Positions 56,620 through 64,000 of a DNA stretch of 64,000 nt are shown here, one piece after another. Origin of the DNA: Marinilactibacillus piezotolerans. Lineage in GTDB: Bacteria > Bacillota > Bacilli > Lactobacillales > Carnobacteriaceae_A. Numbering within the stretch: position 1 is the first letter of the stretch; every line of letters begins with the position of its first letter. Both the position numbers and the translations under genes were made by a program. The stretch spans positions 1 to 64,000 of the forward strand of contig NZ_FWDP01000004.1 of the NCBI RefSeq assembly GCF_900169305.1, in the 5' to 3' direction. The notes under the pieces were generated by a model, which saw nothing but the letters and a program-made list of their open reading frames with translations, did no database searches and was not told the origin of the DNA.

Positions 56620-56896
56620 TAATTGAAAGAAAAAACTTTGAGAAAGACATCTTTGATTTCCTATCATTTTCCTAGAGAGGAAGACAGTTGCTGCAAGTCT
56701 TCTAAAATGAGTAATCATCGACCCCTTTCGAGTGCTGTTTTGAATGAAGTAGAAACGGCCGTCTCTCTGCGTTAAAGAGCTGAAAGAAGATAGAAACAGG
56801 AATCACCTTGTTTTCTATAAATTTGGGTGGAACCACGTAAACCATTGCGTCCCATTGAAAAAGAACTATTCTTTTTCAATGGGACTTTTTATTTGC
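56620..56896 (+). promoter_or_regulatory. T-box leader of thrS with terminator
   Basis: The leader carries the T-box sequence GGGTGGAACCACG (56825-56837). A factor-independent terminator follows: GTCCCATTGAAAAAG pairs with CTTTTTCAATGGGAC (56849-56885) and ends in T5. Upstream, AGGAAGAC/GTCTTCT (near 56678-56702) fits the stem I tip. An ACC triplet (56721-56723) is a candidate threonine specifier. Uncharged tRNA-Thr should favour the antiterminator. The bulge reads UGGA. The 380-nt dnaI-thrS gap holds only this element; the stem I boundary is approximate. Confidence 0.92.
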
Positions 56897-56952
56897 AGTT
56901 ATAAAAGATTTAGTCCAAATAACAGAATAAACTCACTATAGGAGGAAATTGA

Positions 56953-58881
56953 ATGTCAGATATATCCGTTAAATTACCAGATGGTTCAGTAAAAACTGTT
57001 GAAGCTGGTTCAACACCAAAAGATGTTGCCGGCAGTATTGCCAAGTCACTTCAAAAGAAAGGTCTAGCTGGAAAGTGGAATGGAATTCAGGTTGATTTTA
57101 ATAAACCTTTATATGAAGATGGAGAACTGGAAATCATTACTCCTGATCATGAGGATGCACTAGGCATTTTGCGCCACTCCACTGCTCATTTGATGGCGCA
57201 AGCTGTCAAACGTCTTTATCCTGATGTGAAATTCGGTGTCGGTCCATCAATCGATACAGGTTTTTACTATGACACAGATACTGAAACACCCATCACAGAT
57301 GAAGATCTTGAAAAAATTGAAAAAGAAATGATGACGATCGTAAAAGAGAATCTTCCAATCGTTCGTAAAGAACTTTCTCGTGAAGAGGCTTTAGAATTAT
57401 TCAAAGACGATCCTTATAAAGTAGAATTGATTACAGACCTGCCGGATCAAGAAGTCATCTCTGTATATGAACAAGGAGAATTTGTTGATCTATGCCGCGG
57501 GATTCATGTTCCTTCAACTGGCCGTATCCAAGTATTCAAACTGTTATCACTAGCAGGTGCTTACTGGAGAGGAAACTCTGACAATAAAATGATGCAGCGT
57601 ATCTACGGTACAGCATTCTTTGATAAAAAAGCATTAAAAGAGTTTATTAAGATGCGTGAAGAAGCAAAAGAACGTGACCACCGTAAGCTGGGCAAAGAAC
57701 TAGATCTTTTCATGCTATCTTCAGAAGTTGGTTCAGGATTACCTTTCTGGCTTCCTAAAGGGGCAACGATCCGTCGCGTCATTGAACGCTACATTACAGA
57801 TAAAGAGATCAGCATGGGGTATCAGCATGTTTATACTCCAATCATGGCAGATGTCGAATTCTATAAAACATCCGGACACTGGGATCACTATCACGAGGAC
57901 ATGTTCCCGCCAATGGACATGGGAGATGGGGAAATGCTGGTACTGCGTCCGATGAACTGTCCGCATCATATGATGGTCTTCAAAAACGACGTTAGAAGTT
58001 ACCGTGACTTGCCGATTCGTATTGCTGAACTTGGTCAAATGCATCGTTACGAAAAAAGCGGAGCTTTATCTGGATTACAACGAGTTCGTGAGATGACACT
58101 GAATGATGCACACGTTTTTGTCCGTCCTGATCAAATCAAAGAAGAATTTCGTCGCGTAGTAGAATTAATGCTGGCGGTCTATGAAGATTTCGATATCCAT
58201 GAATATCGTTTCCGTTTAAGTTATCGTGATCCCAAAAATACAGAAAAATATTTTGATGACGATGCTATGTGGAACAAAGCTCAATCCATGTTGAAAGATA
58301 CATTAGATGAAATGGGACTTGAGTACTTTGAAGCTATAGGAGAAGCAGCGTTTTATGGACCAAAACTGGACGTACAAGTTAAAACGGCTTTAGGTATTGA
58401 AGAAACACTATCTACCGTACAACTAGACTTCTTGCTTCCTGAGCGATTTGATCTGACATACGTTGGGGAAGATGGAAATGATACTCATAGACCAGTTGTC
58501 ATCCACCGCGGAGTTGTTTCAACAATGGAACGGTTCGTAGCTTACCTGATTGAACGATACAAAGGTGCATTTCCAACTTGGCTGGCTCCGGTCCAAGGGA
58601 AAATCATTCCGGTCAATTTGGATATCCATGCTGATTATGCTAATGAATTGAACAATGAACTGCAGTCTAAAGGATTACGAGTTGAGATTGATAACCGCAA
58701 TGAAAAAATGGGCTATAAGATTCGCCATGCTCAAACATTGAAGATCCCGTATCAAATCGTAGTTGGAGATAATGAAGTCGAAAATAACAGTGTGAGCGTA
58801 CGTAAGTATGGTGAAAAAGAAACGGTGACGTATTCTAAAGAAGATTTCATTAAAAAGATTGTCGCAGAATCAATAAAATAA
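56953..58881 (+). CDS. thrS: Threonyl-tRNA synthetase
   Basis: ThrRS (642 residues) charges tRNA-Thr. Domains: TGS (about 1-62), second additional/editing domain (about 63-240; [16 protein letters not shown] near 76), class II catalytic core (about 270-535; [13 protein letters not shown] with zinc Cys near 335, [23 protein letters not shown]-region motif 2 and HRPVVIHRG near 515) and the anticodon-binding domain (about 540-642). Its expression is controlled by the T-box leader. ATG 56953 follows AGGAGG. Confidence 0.98.
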   Translation: MSDISVKLPDGSVKTVEAGSTPKDVAGSIAKSLQKKGLAGKWNGIQVDFNKPLYEDGELEIITPDHEDALGILRHSTAHLMAQAVKRLYPDVKFGVGPSIDTGFYYDTDTETPITDEDLEKIEKEMMTIVKENLPIVRKELSREEALELFKDDPYKVELITDLPDQEVISVYEQGEFVDLCRGIHVPSTGRIQVFKLLSLAGAYWRGNSDNKMMQRIYGTAFFDKKALKEFIKMREEAKERDHRKLGKELDLFMLSSEVGSGLPFWLPKGATIRRVIERYITDKEISMGYQHVYTPIMADVEFYKTSGHWDHYHEDMFPPMDMGDGEMLVLRPMNCPHHMMVFKNDVRSYRDLPIRIAELGQMHRYEKSGALSGLQRVREMTLNDAHVFVRPDQIKEEFRRVVELMLAVYEDFDIHEYRFRLSYRDPKNTEKYFDDDAMWNKAQSMLKDTLDEMGLEYFEAIGEAAFYGPKLDVQVKTALGIEETLSTVQLDFLLPERFDLTYVGEDGNDTHRPVVIHRGVVSTMERFVAYLIERYKGAFPTWLAPVQGKIIPVNLDIHADYANELNNELQSKGLRVEIDNRNEKMGYKIRHAQTLKIPYQIVVGDNEVENNSVSVRKYGEKETVTYSKEDFIKKIVAESIK

Positions 58882-58899
58882 TAAAATAAAAAACACTTG

Positions 58900-58928
58900 T
58901 TGACAAAAATATGAATAAGTGGTAAGAT
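58900..58928 (+). promoter_or_regulatory. infC operon promoter
   Basis: A perfect TTGACA (58900-58905), 17-nt spacer, TAAGAT (58923-58928). Transcription would start near 58935. Confidence 0.85.
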
Positions 58929-58935
58929 ATAAAAG

Positions 58936-59116
58936 TTGAGAAAACAAAGCAGAAGCACCCGCTTCTCGCCTTTAGGATTTTGGTCCTAGGGCAGATATCG
59001 AACGTATATAACTCAAGGCAGCCTTATGCAGGTCATTTGGTTGTCTTGAATATCAGATTATGATCTGATAGCGGAGATAAAGACGGGGCTTTTTATAAAG
59101 GCTCCGTCTTTTTTTC
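58936..59116 (+). promoter_or_regulatory. L20 leader (ribosomal-protein autoregulation) of infC-rpmI-rplT
   Basis: The roughly 180-nt leader is highly structured and ends in a strong terminator (AAGACGGGGCTTT...AAAGGCTCCGTCTTTTTTT, 59082-59116) before the infC ribosome binding site. Nearly the same layout in Bacillus is the L20 leader, where excess L20 binds and causes premature termination. The class is assigned from location and terminator, not from a full structure match. Confidence 0.8.
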
Positions 59117-59156
59117 TGTCTGAGCTTTCTCGCAAATACTTTGGAGGTGAACCACC

Positions 59157-59672
59157 ATAGCAAAAGACATGATTGTCAATGATCGTATTCGTGCTCGAGA
59201 AGTACGTCTGATCGGCAAAGACGGTGAACAGATTGGGGTAGTCCAACGCAACGAGGCAATGAGGTTAGCTGAAGATGCCAATTTAGATTTAGTTCTAGTT
59301 GCACCAAACGCTAAACCGCCAGTGGCTCGTGTTATGGATTATGGTAAGTATCGCTATGAACTGCAGAAAAAAGAACGTGAAGCAAGAAAGAATCAGAAAA
59401 TCGTTAACGTCAAAGAGATTCGCTTGAGTCCGACTATTGATGACCACGATTTCAATACGAAATTGCGTAACGCTCGTAAATTCTTGGACAAAGGCGATAA
59501 AGTGAAAGTATCTATTCGATTCCGTGGACGCGCAATTACTCACAAAGAAATCGGTCGTGAAGTACTTGAACGTATGGCGGAAGAAACGTCTGACATTTCA
59601 CAAGTCGAATCGAAAGCTAAAATGGATGGTCGTAGCATGTTCTTAATGCTTGCACCGAAATCTGAGAAATAA
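59157..59672 (+). CDS. infC: Translation initiation factor IF-3, AUA start codon
   Basis: IF3 (171 residues) checks start codons and prevents subunit association. Conserved sequence begins upstream of the first ATG (59169): [19 protein letters not shown], so the natural start is ATA 59157, with GGAGGTGA (59143-59150) 6 nt before it; from ATG 59169 the distance would be 18 nt. infC genes usually use AUU or similar rare starts, which IF3 itself discriminates against, giving autorepression. The two-domain fold is intact ([29 protein letters not shown]-like [13 protein letters not shown] near 120). Confidence 0.93.
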   Translation: MAKDMIVNDRIRAREVRLIGKDGEQIGVVQRNEAMRLAEDANLDLVLVAPNAKPPVARVMDYGKYRYELQKKEREARKNQKIVNVKEIRLSPTIDDHDFNTKLRNARKFLDKGDKVKVSIRFRGRAITHKEIGREVLERMAEETSDISQVESKAKMDGRSMFLMLAPKSEK

Positions 59673-59696
59673 GATAAGTGTAGGAGGAAATCAACA

Positions 59697-59897
59697 ATGC
59701 CTAAGCAAAAGACACATAAAGGGTTAGCAAAACGTTTCAAAAGAACAGGTACTGGCAAACTAAAACGCAGCCACGCAAAACGCAGCCACATGTTTGCAAA
59801 CAAAACTCAAAAACAAAAACGTCACTTGCGCAAATCTACTTTAGTTTCACAAAGTGACTACAAACGTATCAGACAACAACTTGCAAAAATGAAATAA
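59697..59897 (+). CDS. rpmI: 50S ribosomal protein L35
   Basis: L35 (66 residues), very basic ([21 protein letters not shown]). It lies 24 nt after infC in the classic infC-rpmI-rplT operon with AGGAGG upstream. Confidence 0.98.
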   Translation: MPKQKTHKGLAKRFKRTGTGKLKRSHAKRSHMFANKTQKQKRHLRKSTLVSQSDYKRIRQQLAKMK

Positions 59898-59952
59898 GAA
59901 ATGGTAAGCGCGCTGCGGATCTATTGCAGCGTAACTAAGGAGGAAATCAACA

Positions 59953-60312
59953 ATGGCACGAGTTAAAGGTGGAGTCGTTACTCGCAGACGCCGTAATCGC
60001 GTTTTAAAGCTAGCTAAAGGGTATTACGGAGCGAAACATCGCTTGTTTAAAGTTGCAAAACAACAAGTAATGAAATCATATCAATATGCATACAGAGACC
60101 GTAAACAAAATAAACGTAACTTCCGTAAATTATGGATTGCACGTATCAACGCTGCAGCACGTATGAACGGTTTAAGCTACTCTAAGTTTATGCACGGACT
60201 TAAACTTGCTGAGATCGACATGAACCGTAAAATGTTAGCTGAATTAGCAGTAAGCGATGCAGCTGCATTTACAACTTTGGCTGACCAAGCTAAAGAAGCA
60301 CTATCTAAATAA
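59953..60312 (+). CDS. rplT: 50S ribosomal protein L20
   Basis: L20 (119 residues) binds 23S rRNA early in assembly and is the probable autoregulator of this operon through the leader upstream. N-terminus [24 protein letters not shown] and the C-terminal [25 protein letters not shown] are typical. A terminator follows. Confidence 0.98.
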   Translation: MARVKGGVVTRRRRNRVLKLAKGYYGAKHRLFKVAKQQVMKSYQYAYRDRKQNKRNFRKLWIARINAAARMNGLSYSKFMHGLKLAEIDMNRKMLAELAVSDAAAFTTLADQAKEALSK

Positions 60313-60322
60313 TAATTCTGTT

Positions 60323-60354
60323 AAAGACCTTGCTGGTAACAGCAGGGTCTTTAT
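60323..60354 (+). terminator. Terminator after rplT
   Basis: AAAGACC(TTGCTG) and (CAGCAG)GGTCTTT form a two-part stem, with a short T-rich tail. Confidence 0.75.
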
Positions 60355-60438
60355 GTAATTACATAATAGTTAGATTCACTGATAACGCTCACCGTTCGTT
60401 GAACAGTCGATTTAAAAAGAAAAAAGGTTACGCTATTA

Positions 60439-60447
60439 TGATACAAT
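60439..60447 (+). promoter_or_regulatory. Extended -10 promoter for the GNAT gene
   Basis: TGA-TACAAT (TACAAT at 60442-60447), about 85 nt before the GNAT gene. Confidence 0.4.
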
Positions 60448-60530
60448 AAAGATAACAACTTTATCGACAAGGAGAACACATCCATCAGAGATTGTGAAGG
60501 ATCAAGCATCGATATTTAGAAAGGAATAGT

Positions 60531-61061
60531 ATGAATACATTACATGTTAGGATCATTGATCAAGAAAATGAAAAAGATTTGAGACTTCCAAACGAATCCT
60601 TTGAACAATTTGGAGAAATGATCGTCAATAGAATGGATCATCAATGGACGTACACGGAGAAGCTGTGGACACATAATAAAACAGAAAAATTCCCACAAGA
60701 AAACTATTCATATGAATCTATTGCAGAACAGGGGTTTGCTGTAGGACTCTATGACAAAGAACAGTGTATCGGCTTAGCAGTATTAGAATATCGCTGGAAC
60801 CAGTATGTCTATCTCAGCGATCTGAAAATCAATCAAACTTACCGTAAGCAAGGGGCAGCATCTTTCTTGATGGATAAAGTCAAAGAAATCGTAATAGAAA
60901 AAAAGCAAAAGGGCATCACTACAGTCGCCCAAACGGACAATTTGGCAGCTAACCGTTTTTATTTGAAGTATGGTTTTGAAATAGGCGGTTTCAATACGCG
61001 AGACTATGATTTCACAAAGCTGAACGGCACAGGAGACATATATTATTATCTGGCTCTTTAG
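60531..61061 (+). CDS. GNAT acetyltransferase resembling streptothricin acetyltransferase
   Basis: A 176-residue GNAT protein. Its layout matches the Sat4/SatA streptothricin acetyltransferases: an N-terminal P-x-E-S/P-F-E-x-x-G-x-M segment (LPNESFEQFGEMI near residue 19) and WTYTE near 39, then the core strands (IGLAVLEYRWNQYVYLSDLKI near 83), the acetyl-CoA loop YRKQGAASFLMDKV near 108 and NLAANRFYLKYGFEIGG near 140. Whether it inactivates streptothricin is unknown. ATG 60531 has AAGGAA upstream. Confidence 0.75.
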   Translation: MNTLHVRIIDQENEKDLRLPNESFEQFGEMIVNRMDHQWTYTEKLWTHNKTEKFPQENYSYESIAEQGFAVGLYDKEQCIGLAVLEYRWNQYVYLSDLKINQTYRKQGAASFLMDKVKEIVIEKKQKGITTVAQTDNLAANRFYLKYGFEIGGFNTRDYDFTKLNGTGDIYYYLAL

Positions 61062-61141
61062 ATGAAAAATCCTAATATAAATAGGTTTGTATAAATTCAT
61101 AGTCTGTTGAATAAAAACGTATTACTGTATTACAATATTAT

Positions 61142-61198
61142 AACCTCTTTAAAAAGACCGGATAAAATGTCTATTTCATGTTATAATGAAAGAGGATT
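61142..61198 (+). promoter_or_regulatory. Promoter with flanking inverted repeat upstream of hemY
   Basis: An extended -10 TGT-TATAAT (TATAAT at 61182-61187). The arms AACCTCTTT (61142-61150) and AAAGAGGATT (61189-61198) form an inverted repeat that flanks it. A second palindrome, TTGCATTGCAA (61271-61281), follows in the leader. Apart from these and the small ORF at 61329, the stretch 61062-61507 shows no gene. Confidence 0.5.
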
Positions 61199-61328
61199 AA
61201 AAGGTAAGGCATTGATAAGCACAGATAGAATTTCAGGTGGGTGAATTCCTGCCTATTGATTTATTACAGCTTGCATTGCAATACATAGAATTAAAAACTG
61301 ATTGTATAAATATGTAGAATAATACTTT

Positions 61329-61511
61329 ATGAAGTTGGACCAACCCGCTTTCTGCCTAAAGTGTGCTATGAGGTCGATTGTCAATTATGATGAAGCAGAG
61401 AGTCAAACTTCATTATCTAGCATGGCTATCATAGATACATGGAAAAGCTTTAAGAGACGATCAGCCAACAAGAAACTCCCTTATATAGATACGGAAGGTA
61501 TGAGGCTATGA
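61329..61511 (+). CDS. Small ORF (60 codons) overlapping the hemY start
   Basis: A 60-residue ORF with a CLKC pair near residue 9, a basic middle and no recognised domain. Its stop (TGA 61509-61511) overlaps the hemY ATG (61508) as ATGA, so if translated it is coupled to hemY. There is no good ribosome binding site before ATG 61329 and internal starts look no better. It may be a leader peptide, a real small protein or chance. Confidence 0.35.
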   Translation: MKLDQPAFCLKCAMRSIVNYDEAESQTSLSSMAIIDTWKSFKRRSANKKLPYIDTEGMRL

Positions 61512-62914
61512 GAAGATCAAAGAAAAGAATCGCGATAATAGGCAGCGGTATTACGGGGTTAGTCACTGCTTATCGCTTGAAAAAAGCGATAAAGAAATAC
61601 CATCTGCCTTTTGAACTAATCGTTTTGGAAGGGACGATTCGTCCTGGCGGAAAGATCCATACAATGAAAATTGGTGAAGAGTATGTGGATCTTGGAGCGG
61701 AGTCCATTGATATACGATCCGGTTCTGCAATGGAACTGATCAAAGAACTGAATTTAGATAATGAAGTTACTTATAGTCAGTCTGGGAAACAGGATATTTA
61801 TGCATTCAATAAGTTATATCATTTTGATAATCCTTCTTATAACGGTATTCCAGCTAGGCGTTCGGATATCTGGAAATATGATATCTTATCTTTCCAAGGC
61901 AAACTCTCTTATTTAAGAGATACTTATTTTTCTTCAAGCGAAGTTCAGAAAAATACAAGTGTAATGGATTATCTAAAAACGAGAATTGGCTCTGAATTAA
62001 CTGAGTATGTAGCAGAACCTTATTTTTCTGAAATCTATGTCAATGATATGGAAACAACCAGTATTGAAGTATTGAACAAGCAAATCGTTCAGTTGGAAAA
62101 GGAATATGGAAATCTGACGAATGCAATTGAAGCGAATCCTGAATTGCTGGATGGAAATGGCAACCAGATTTCATTTAAAAGTGGACTTGAAACCCTCATT
62201 ACAGCACTTTTAGACGAAGTCAAAGAGCATGTATTATTCTCTAAAAAGGTTACAGAGATCCAAAAAAGTATTGAAGGCACGTATATATTGGATATTAACA
62301 AAAAAGAGCAAGTCAGAGTAGGTGCAATCGTTGTAGCTACCGACCCTGGTTCTTATCGTGAACTATTTAATGATCCTGAATTGATGGACCAGTTTAAAGG
62401 GATTAAGTCCAGTTCCGTAGGGTTTGCAATGTTCAGTTTTCCAAAAGGATCGATTGAAAACAAGCCTGAAGGAAATGGGATTTTCTGTTCTCGAAGAAAT
62501 GACTCTCATATTTCAAGTATCGTTTGGCTGAACAAAAAATGGGAAAGCTTGAAAAATAAAGAAGAAGAAATGATCGGTGTCTATTTTGGTAGAGGGAATG
62601 AAGAGATCATGCTCTCTTTAAGCAACAAGCAAATCGAAGAGCTGCTTCTTAAAGATTTAGAAAAAATACTGGGCATTAAAGAAGCACCCATTTACCATAT
62701 CTTAAAGCGCTGGACGAATTCTTATCTTAACTCTGCTTTCAAGACCGAGGAAGAGACCGTTGAGTTGACCAATGTCCTGAATCAGCAATACCCAGGTGTG
62801 TTTTTAGCTGGGAACGGTATTGCCGGATTCGGAATTAACAGTTGTATAGAGCAGGGAAATGAAGTTAGTAAGCTAGTGATTCAGCATTTAAAAAAACAAA
62901 ATAGTATCAATTAA
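61508..62914 (+). CDS. hemY: HemY-family FAD oxidase (protoporphyrinogen/coproporphyrinogen oxidase-like)
   Basis: A 468-residue flavoprotein of the HemY/amine-oxidase group. The N-terminal FAD site IAIIGSGITGLVTAYRLKK and ...RPGGKIHT near residue 50 and the C-terminal FAD motif YPGVFLAGNGIAGFGINSCIEQGNEV near 436 are intact; length fits HemY. HemY oxidises coproporphyrinogen III (or protoporphyrinogen IX) in Gram-positives. No other haem gene lies nearby, and most Lactobacillales cannot make haem, so the substrate here is uncertain. A strong terminator follows. Its ribosome binding site is weak, which fits coupling to the ORF before it. Confidence 0.8.
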   Translation: MRRSKKRIAIIGSGITGLVTAYRLKKAIKKYHLPFELIVLEGTIRPGGKIHTMKIGEEYVDLGAESIDIRSGSAMELIKELNLDNEVTYSQSGKQDIYAFNKLYHFDNPSYNGIPARRSDIWKYDILSFQGKLSYLRDTYFSSSEVQKNTSVMDYLKTRIGSELTEYVAEPYFSEIYVNDMETTSIEVLNKQIVQLEKEYGNLTNAIEANPELLDGNGNQISFKSGLETLITALLDEVKEHVLFSKKVTEIQKSIEGTYILDINKKEQVRVGAIVVATDPGSYRELFNDPELMDQFKGIKSSSVGFAMFSFPKGSIENKPEGNGIFCSRRNDSHISSIVWLNKKWESLKNKEEEMIGVYFGRGNEEIMLSLSNKQIEELLLKDLEKILGIKEAPIYHILKRWTNSYLNSAFKTEEETVELTNVLNQQYPGVFLAGNGIAGFGINSCIEQGNEVSKLVIQHLKKQNSIN

Positions 62915-62929
62915 TTGAATAATACTGTG

Positions 62930-62977
62930 AAAAACAACTAAACTATATGTAATATAGTGGTTTAGTTGTTTTTTTGT
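62930..62977 (+). terminator. Terminator after hemY
   Basis: AAAACAACTAAAC(TATAT) and (ATATA)GTGGTTTAGTTGTTTT form a long stem with T7 after it. Confidence 0.92.
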
Positions 62978-63021
62978 TTTCAAGTGGAGTATTCTGGAAT
63001 AAAATAGAAAGGAAGAAAAAA

Positions 63022-63765
63022 ATGAAAGTAACAGTTTTAGGTTATTATGGCGGGTATCCTACTCGAGACATAGGAACGAGTTCTTATCTAGTTGAGTCGG
63101 AAGGGTATCATTTATTATTAGACGCAGGCAGCGGTTCATTGTTAGCGCTGGAGCATCATGTTGATCCATTAGCACTAGATGCAGTACTGCTTTCTCATTA
63201 TCATCATGATCATATTGCAGATCTTGGTGTTTTGCAGTTTACAAGACAACTGAAAAGAGACGAGCATGGAAACCGTGCACCTATACTTCCGATATACGGA
63301 CACAGTGATGATGAGCAAGCGTTCGAAAAAACAACAATGGAAGATGTCAGTCAAGGGGTTGATTACACAGAAAGTGACCAGATTACAATAGGGCCATTTG
63401 AAGTTTCTCACTTAAAAACCCTTCATCCAGTGACATGTTATGCTTTCAGAATTGTTGAAAGAAATACAGGAAAAGTATTCGTATTTACAGCAGATTCTGG
63501 TTTCATTGAAGAACTGATCCCTTTTTCTGAGAATGCCGATCTGCTGATCACAGATACAAATTTATTTAGAGGAATGGAAAATCATCTGGTGCATATGACT
63601 TCTAAAGAATGCGGACAGATTGCGCATAAAGCAAATGTTAAAACTTTAGTACTGAGTCATTTGCCGCAACAAGGGAATCTGGACCAGCTCAGAAAAGAGG
63701 CAGCTGAAGAAGCGCCAAAGACCAAAACAATTTTAGCAGAAAAAGATTTAGAAATTATCGTCTGA
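63022..63765 (+). CDS. yhfI: Metallo-beta-lactamase-fold hydrolase YhfI
   Basis: A 247-residue metal-dependent hydrolase. The metal site LLSHYHHDHIADL near residue 54 (H-x-H-x-D-H), the His near HPVT 138, TADSGF near 160 and LSHLPQ near 214 are all present. Related to RNase Z-type folds; the substrate of YhfI is unknown. ATG 63022 has AAGGAAG 8 nt upstream; the frame is open further upstream through the terminator but is not used. It is followed by the lipoate ligase gene, as in B. subtilis (yhfI-lplJ). Confidence 0.9.
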   Translation: MKVTVLGYYGGYPTRDIGTSSYLVESEGYHLLLDAGSGSLLALEHHVDPLALDAVLLSHYHHDHIADLGVLQFTRQLKRDEHGNRAPILPIYGHSDDEQAFEKTTMEDVSQGVDYTESDQITIGPFEVSHLKTLHPVTCYAFRIVERNTGKVFVFTADSGFIEELIPFSENADLLITDTNLFRGMENHLVHMTSKECGQIAHKANVKTLVLSHLPQQGNLDQLRKEAAEEAPKTKTILAEKDLEIIV

Positions 63766-63780
63766 AAAGGAGTCTGAATG

Positions 63781-64000
63781 ATGTATTATGTAAAAAATGA
63801 AAGAAATGGAAAAGAAATTCATGACGCAAGAATCAATCTGGCAATCGAATACTATCTACTCAATGAAATCGAATTAGATGAACCGATTCTTTTGTTCTAT
63901 ATCAATGATAATGCGATCATTGTCGGGAAAAATCAGAATACATTTGAAGAAGTGAACACAGATTATGTCAATAAGCACGACGTAACGGTTGTCAGACGTT
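63781..64000 (+). CDS. lplA: Lipoate-protein ligase (start only)
   Basis: The first 73 codons of a LplA-type ligase: MYYVKNERNGKEIHDARINLAIEYYLL and LLFYINDNAIIVGKNQNTFEEVN, then VVRR. The enzyme attaches free lipoate to E2 and H proteins. It runs off the right end of the window. Two ATG codons lie side by side (63778 and 63781) after AAAAGGAG; the second is better spaced. Confidence 0.9.
   Translation, partial: MYYVKNERNGKEIHDARINLAIEYYLLNEIELDEPILLFYINDNAIIVGKNQNTFEEVNTDYVNKHDVTVVRR

Overview
The window is a 64 kb stretch of chromosome from a low-GC Gram-positive bacterium, most likely a member of the Lactobacillales close to Carnobacteriaceae or Enterococcaceae. Two things point there: an SMK-box (SAM-III) riboswitch in front of metK, a type described from Lactobacillales, and a core gene order of the Bacillus/Enterococcus kind (ymfF-ymfH-rodZ-pgsA-cinA-recA-rny-ymdB-mutS-mutL, ruvAB-queA-tgt-yajC, yheA/yhaO-yhaN-yhaM-prsA, hit/ecsAB, polA-mutM-coaE-nrdR-dnaB-dnaI-thrS, infC-rpmI-rplT). 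Genus and species cannot be read from the sequence.

Layout. 1-2423: end of an rRNA operon (23S-5S spacer, 5S rRNA) followed by 20 tRNA genes and a terminator; none of the 20 encodes the 3' CCA. 2500-3734 (minus): an aminoglycoside-6'-acetyltransferase-like GNAT gene broken by one in-frame amber codon, and an unknown polytopic membrane protein. 3814-9706: riboswitch-metK, a paired M16 peptidase operon, a RodZ-like protein and pgsA. 9876-25893: recombination, repair and RNA decay (cinA, SOS-boxed recA, rny, ymdB, mutS, mutL, ruvA, ruvB) with queuosine synthesis (queA, tgt), yajC and comN. 26403-32624: dinB, a CBS/DRTGG regulator, nrnA, a class A penicillin-binding protein and yheA. 32743-42941: yhaO-yhaN-yhaM, secretion foldase prsA, yhaH/hit on the minus strand, ecsAB and a D-amino-acid transaminase. 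43127-49211: ytmP, trmB, an M42 aminopeptidase, ytpR, a probable remnant of the SftA DNA translocase, and murC. 49413-60312: replication and translation genes with a T-box in front of thrS and an L20 leader in front of infC. 60531-64000: a streptothricin-acetyltransferase-like GNAT, a small coupled ORF plus a HemY-family oxidase, yhfI, and the start of a lipoate ligase gene.

The window is mostly core genome. I see no prophage, insertion sequence, CRISPR array or defence island, and no clear undescribed multi-gene system. The points most worth a second look are local: the AUA start codon of infC, the stand-alone SftA-like N-terminus between ytpR and murC, the amber-interrupted acetyltransferase, the isolated hemY with its overlapping 60-codon ORF, the structured prsA leader, the thrS T-box whose acceptor-sensing base does not match the tRNA-Thr in the same window, and the U73 discriminator of tRNA-Ser(TGA).
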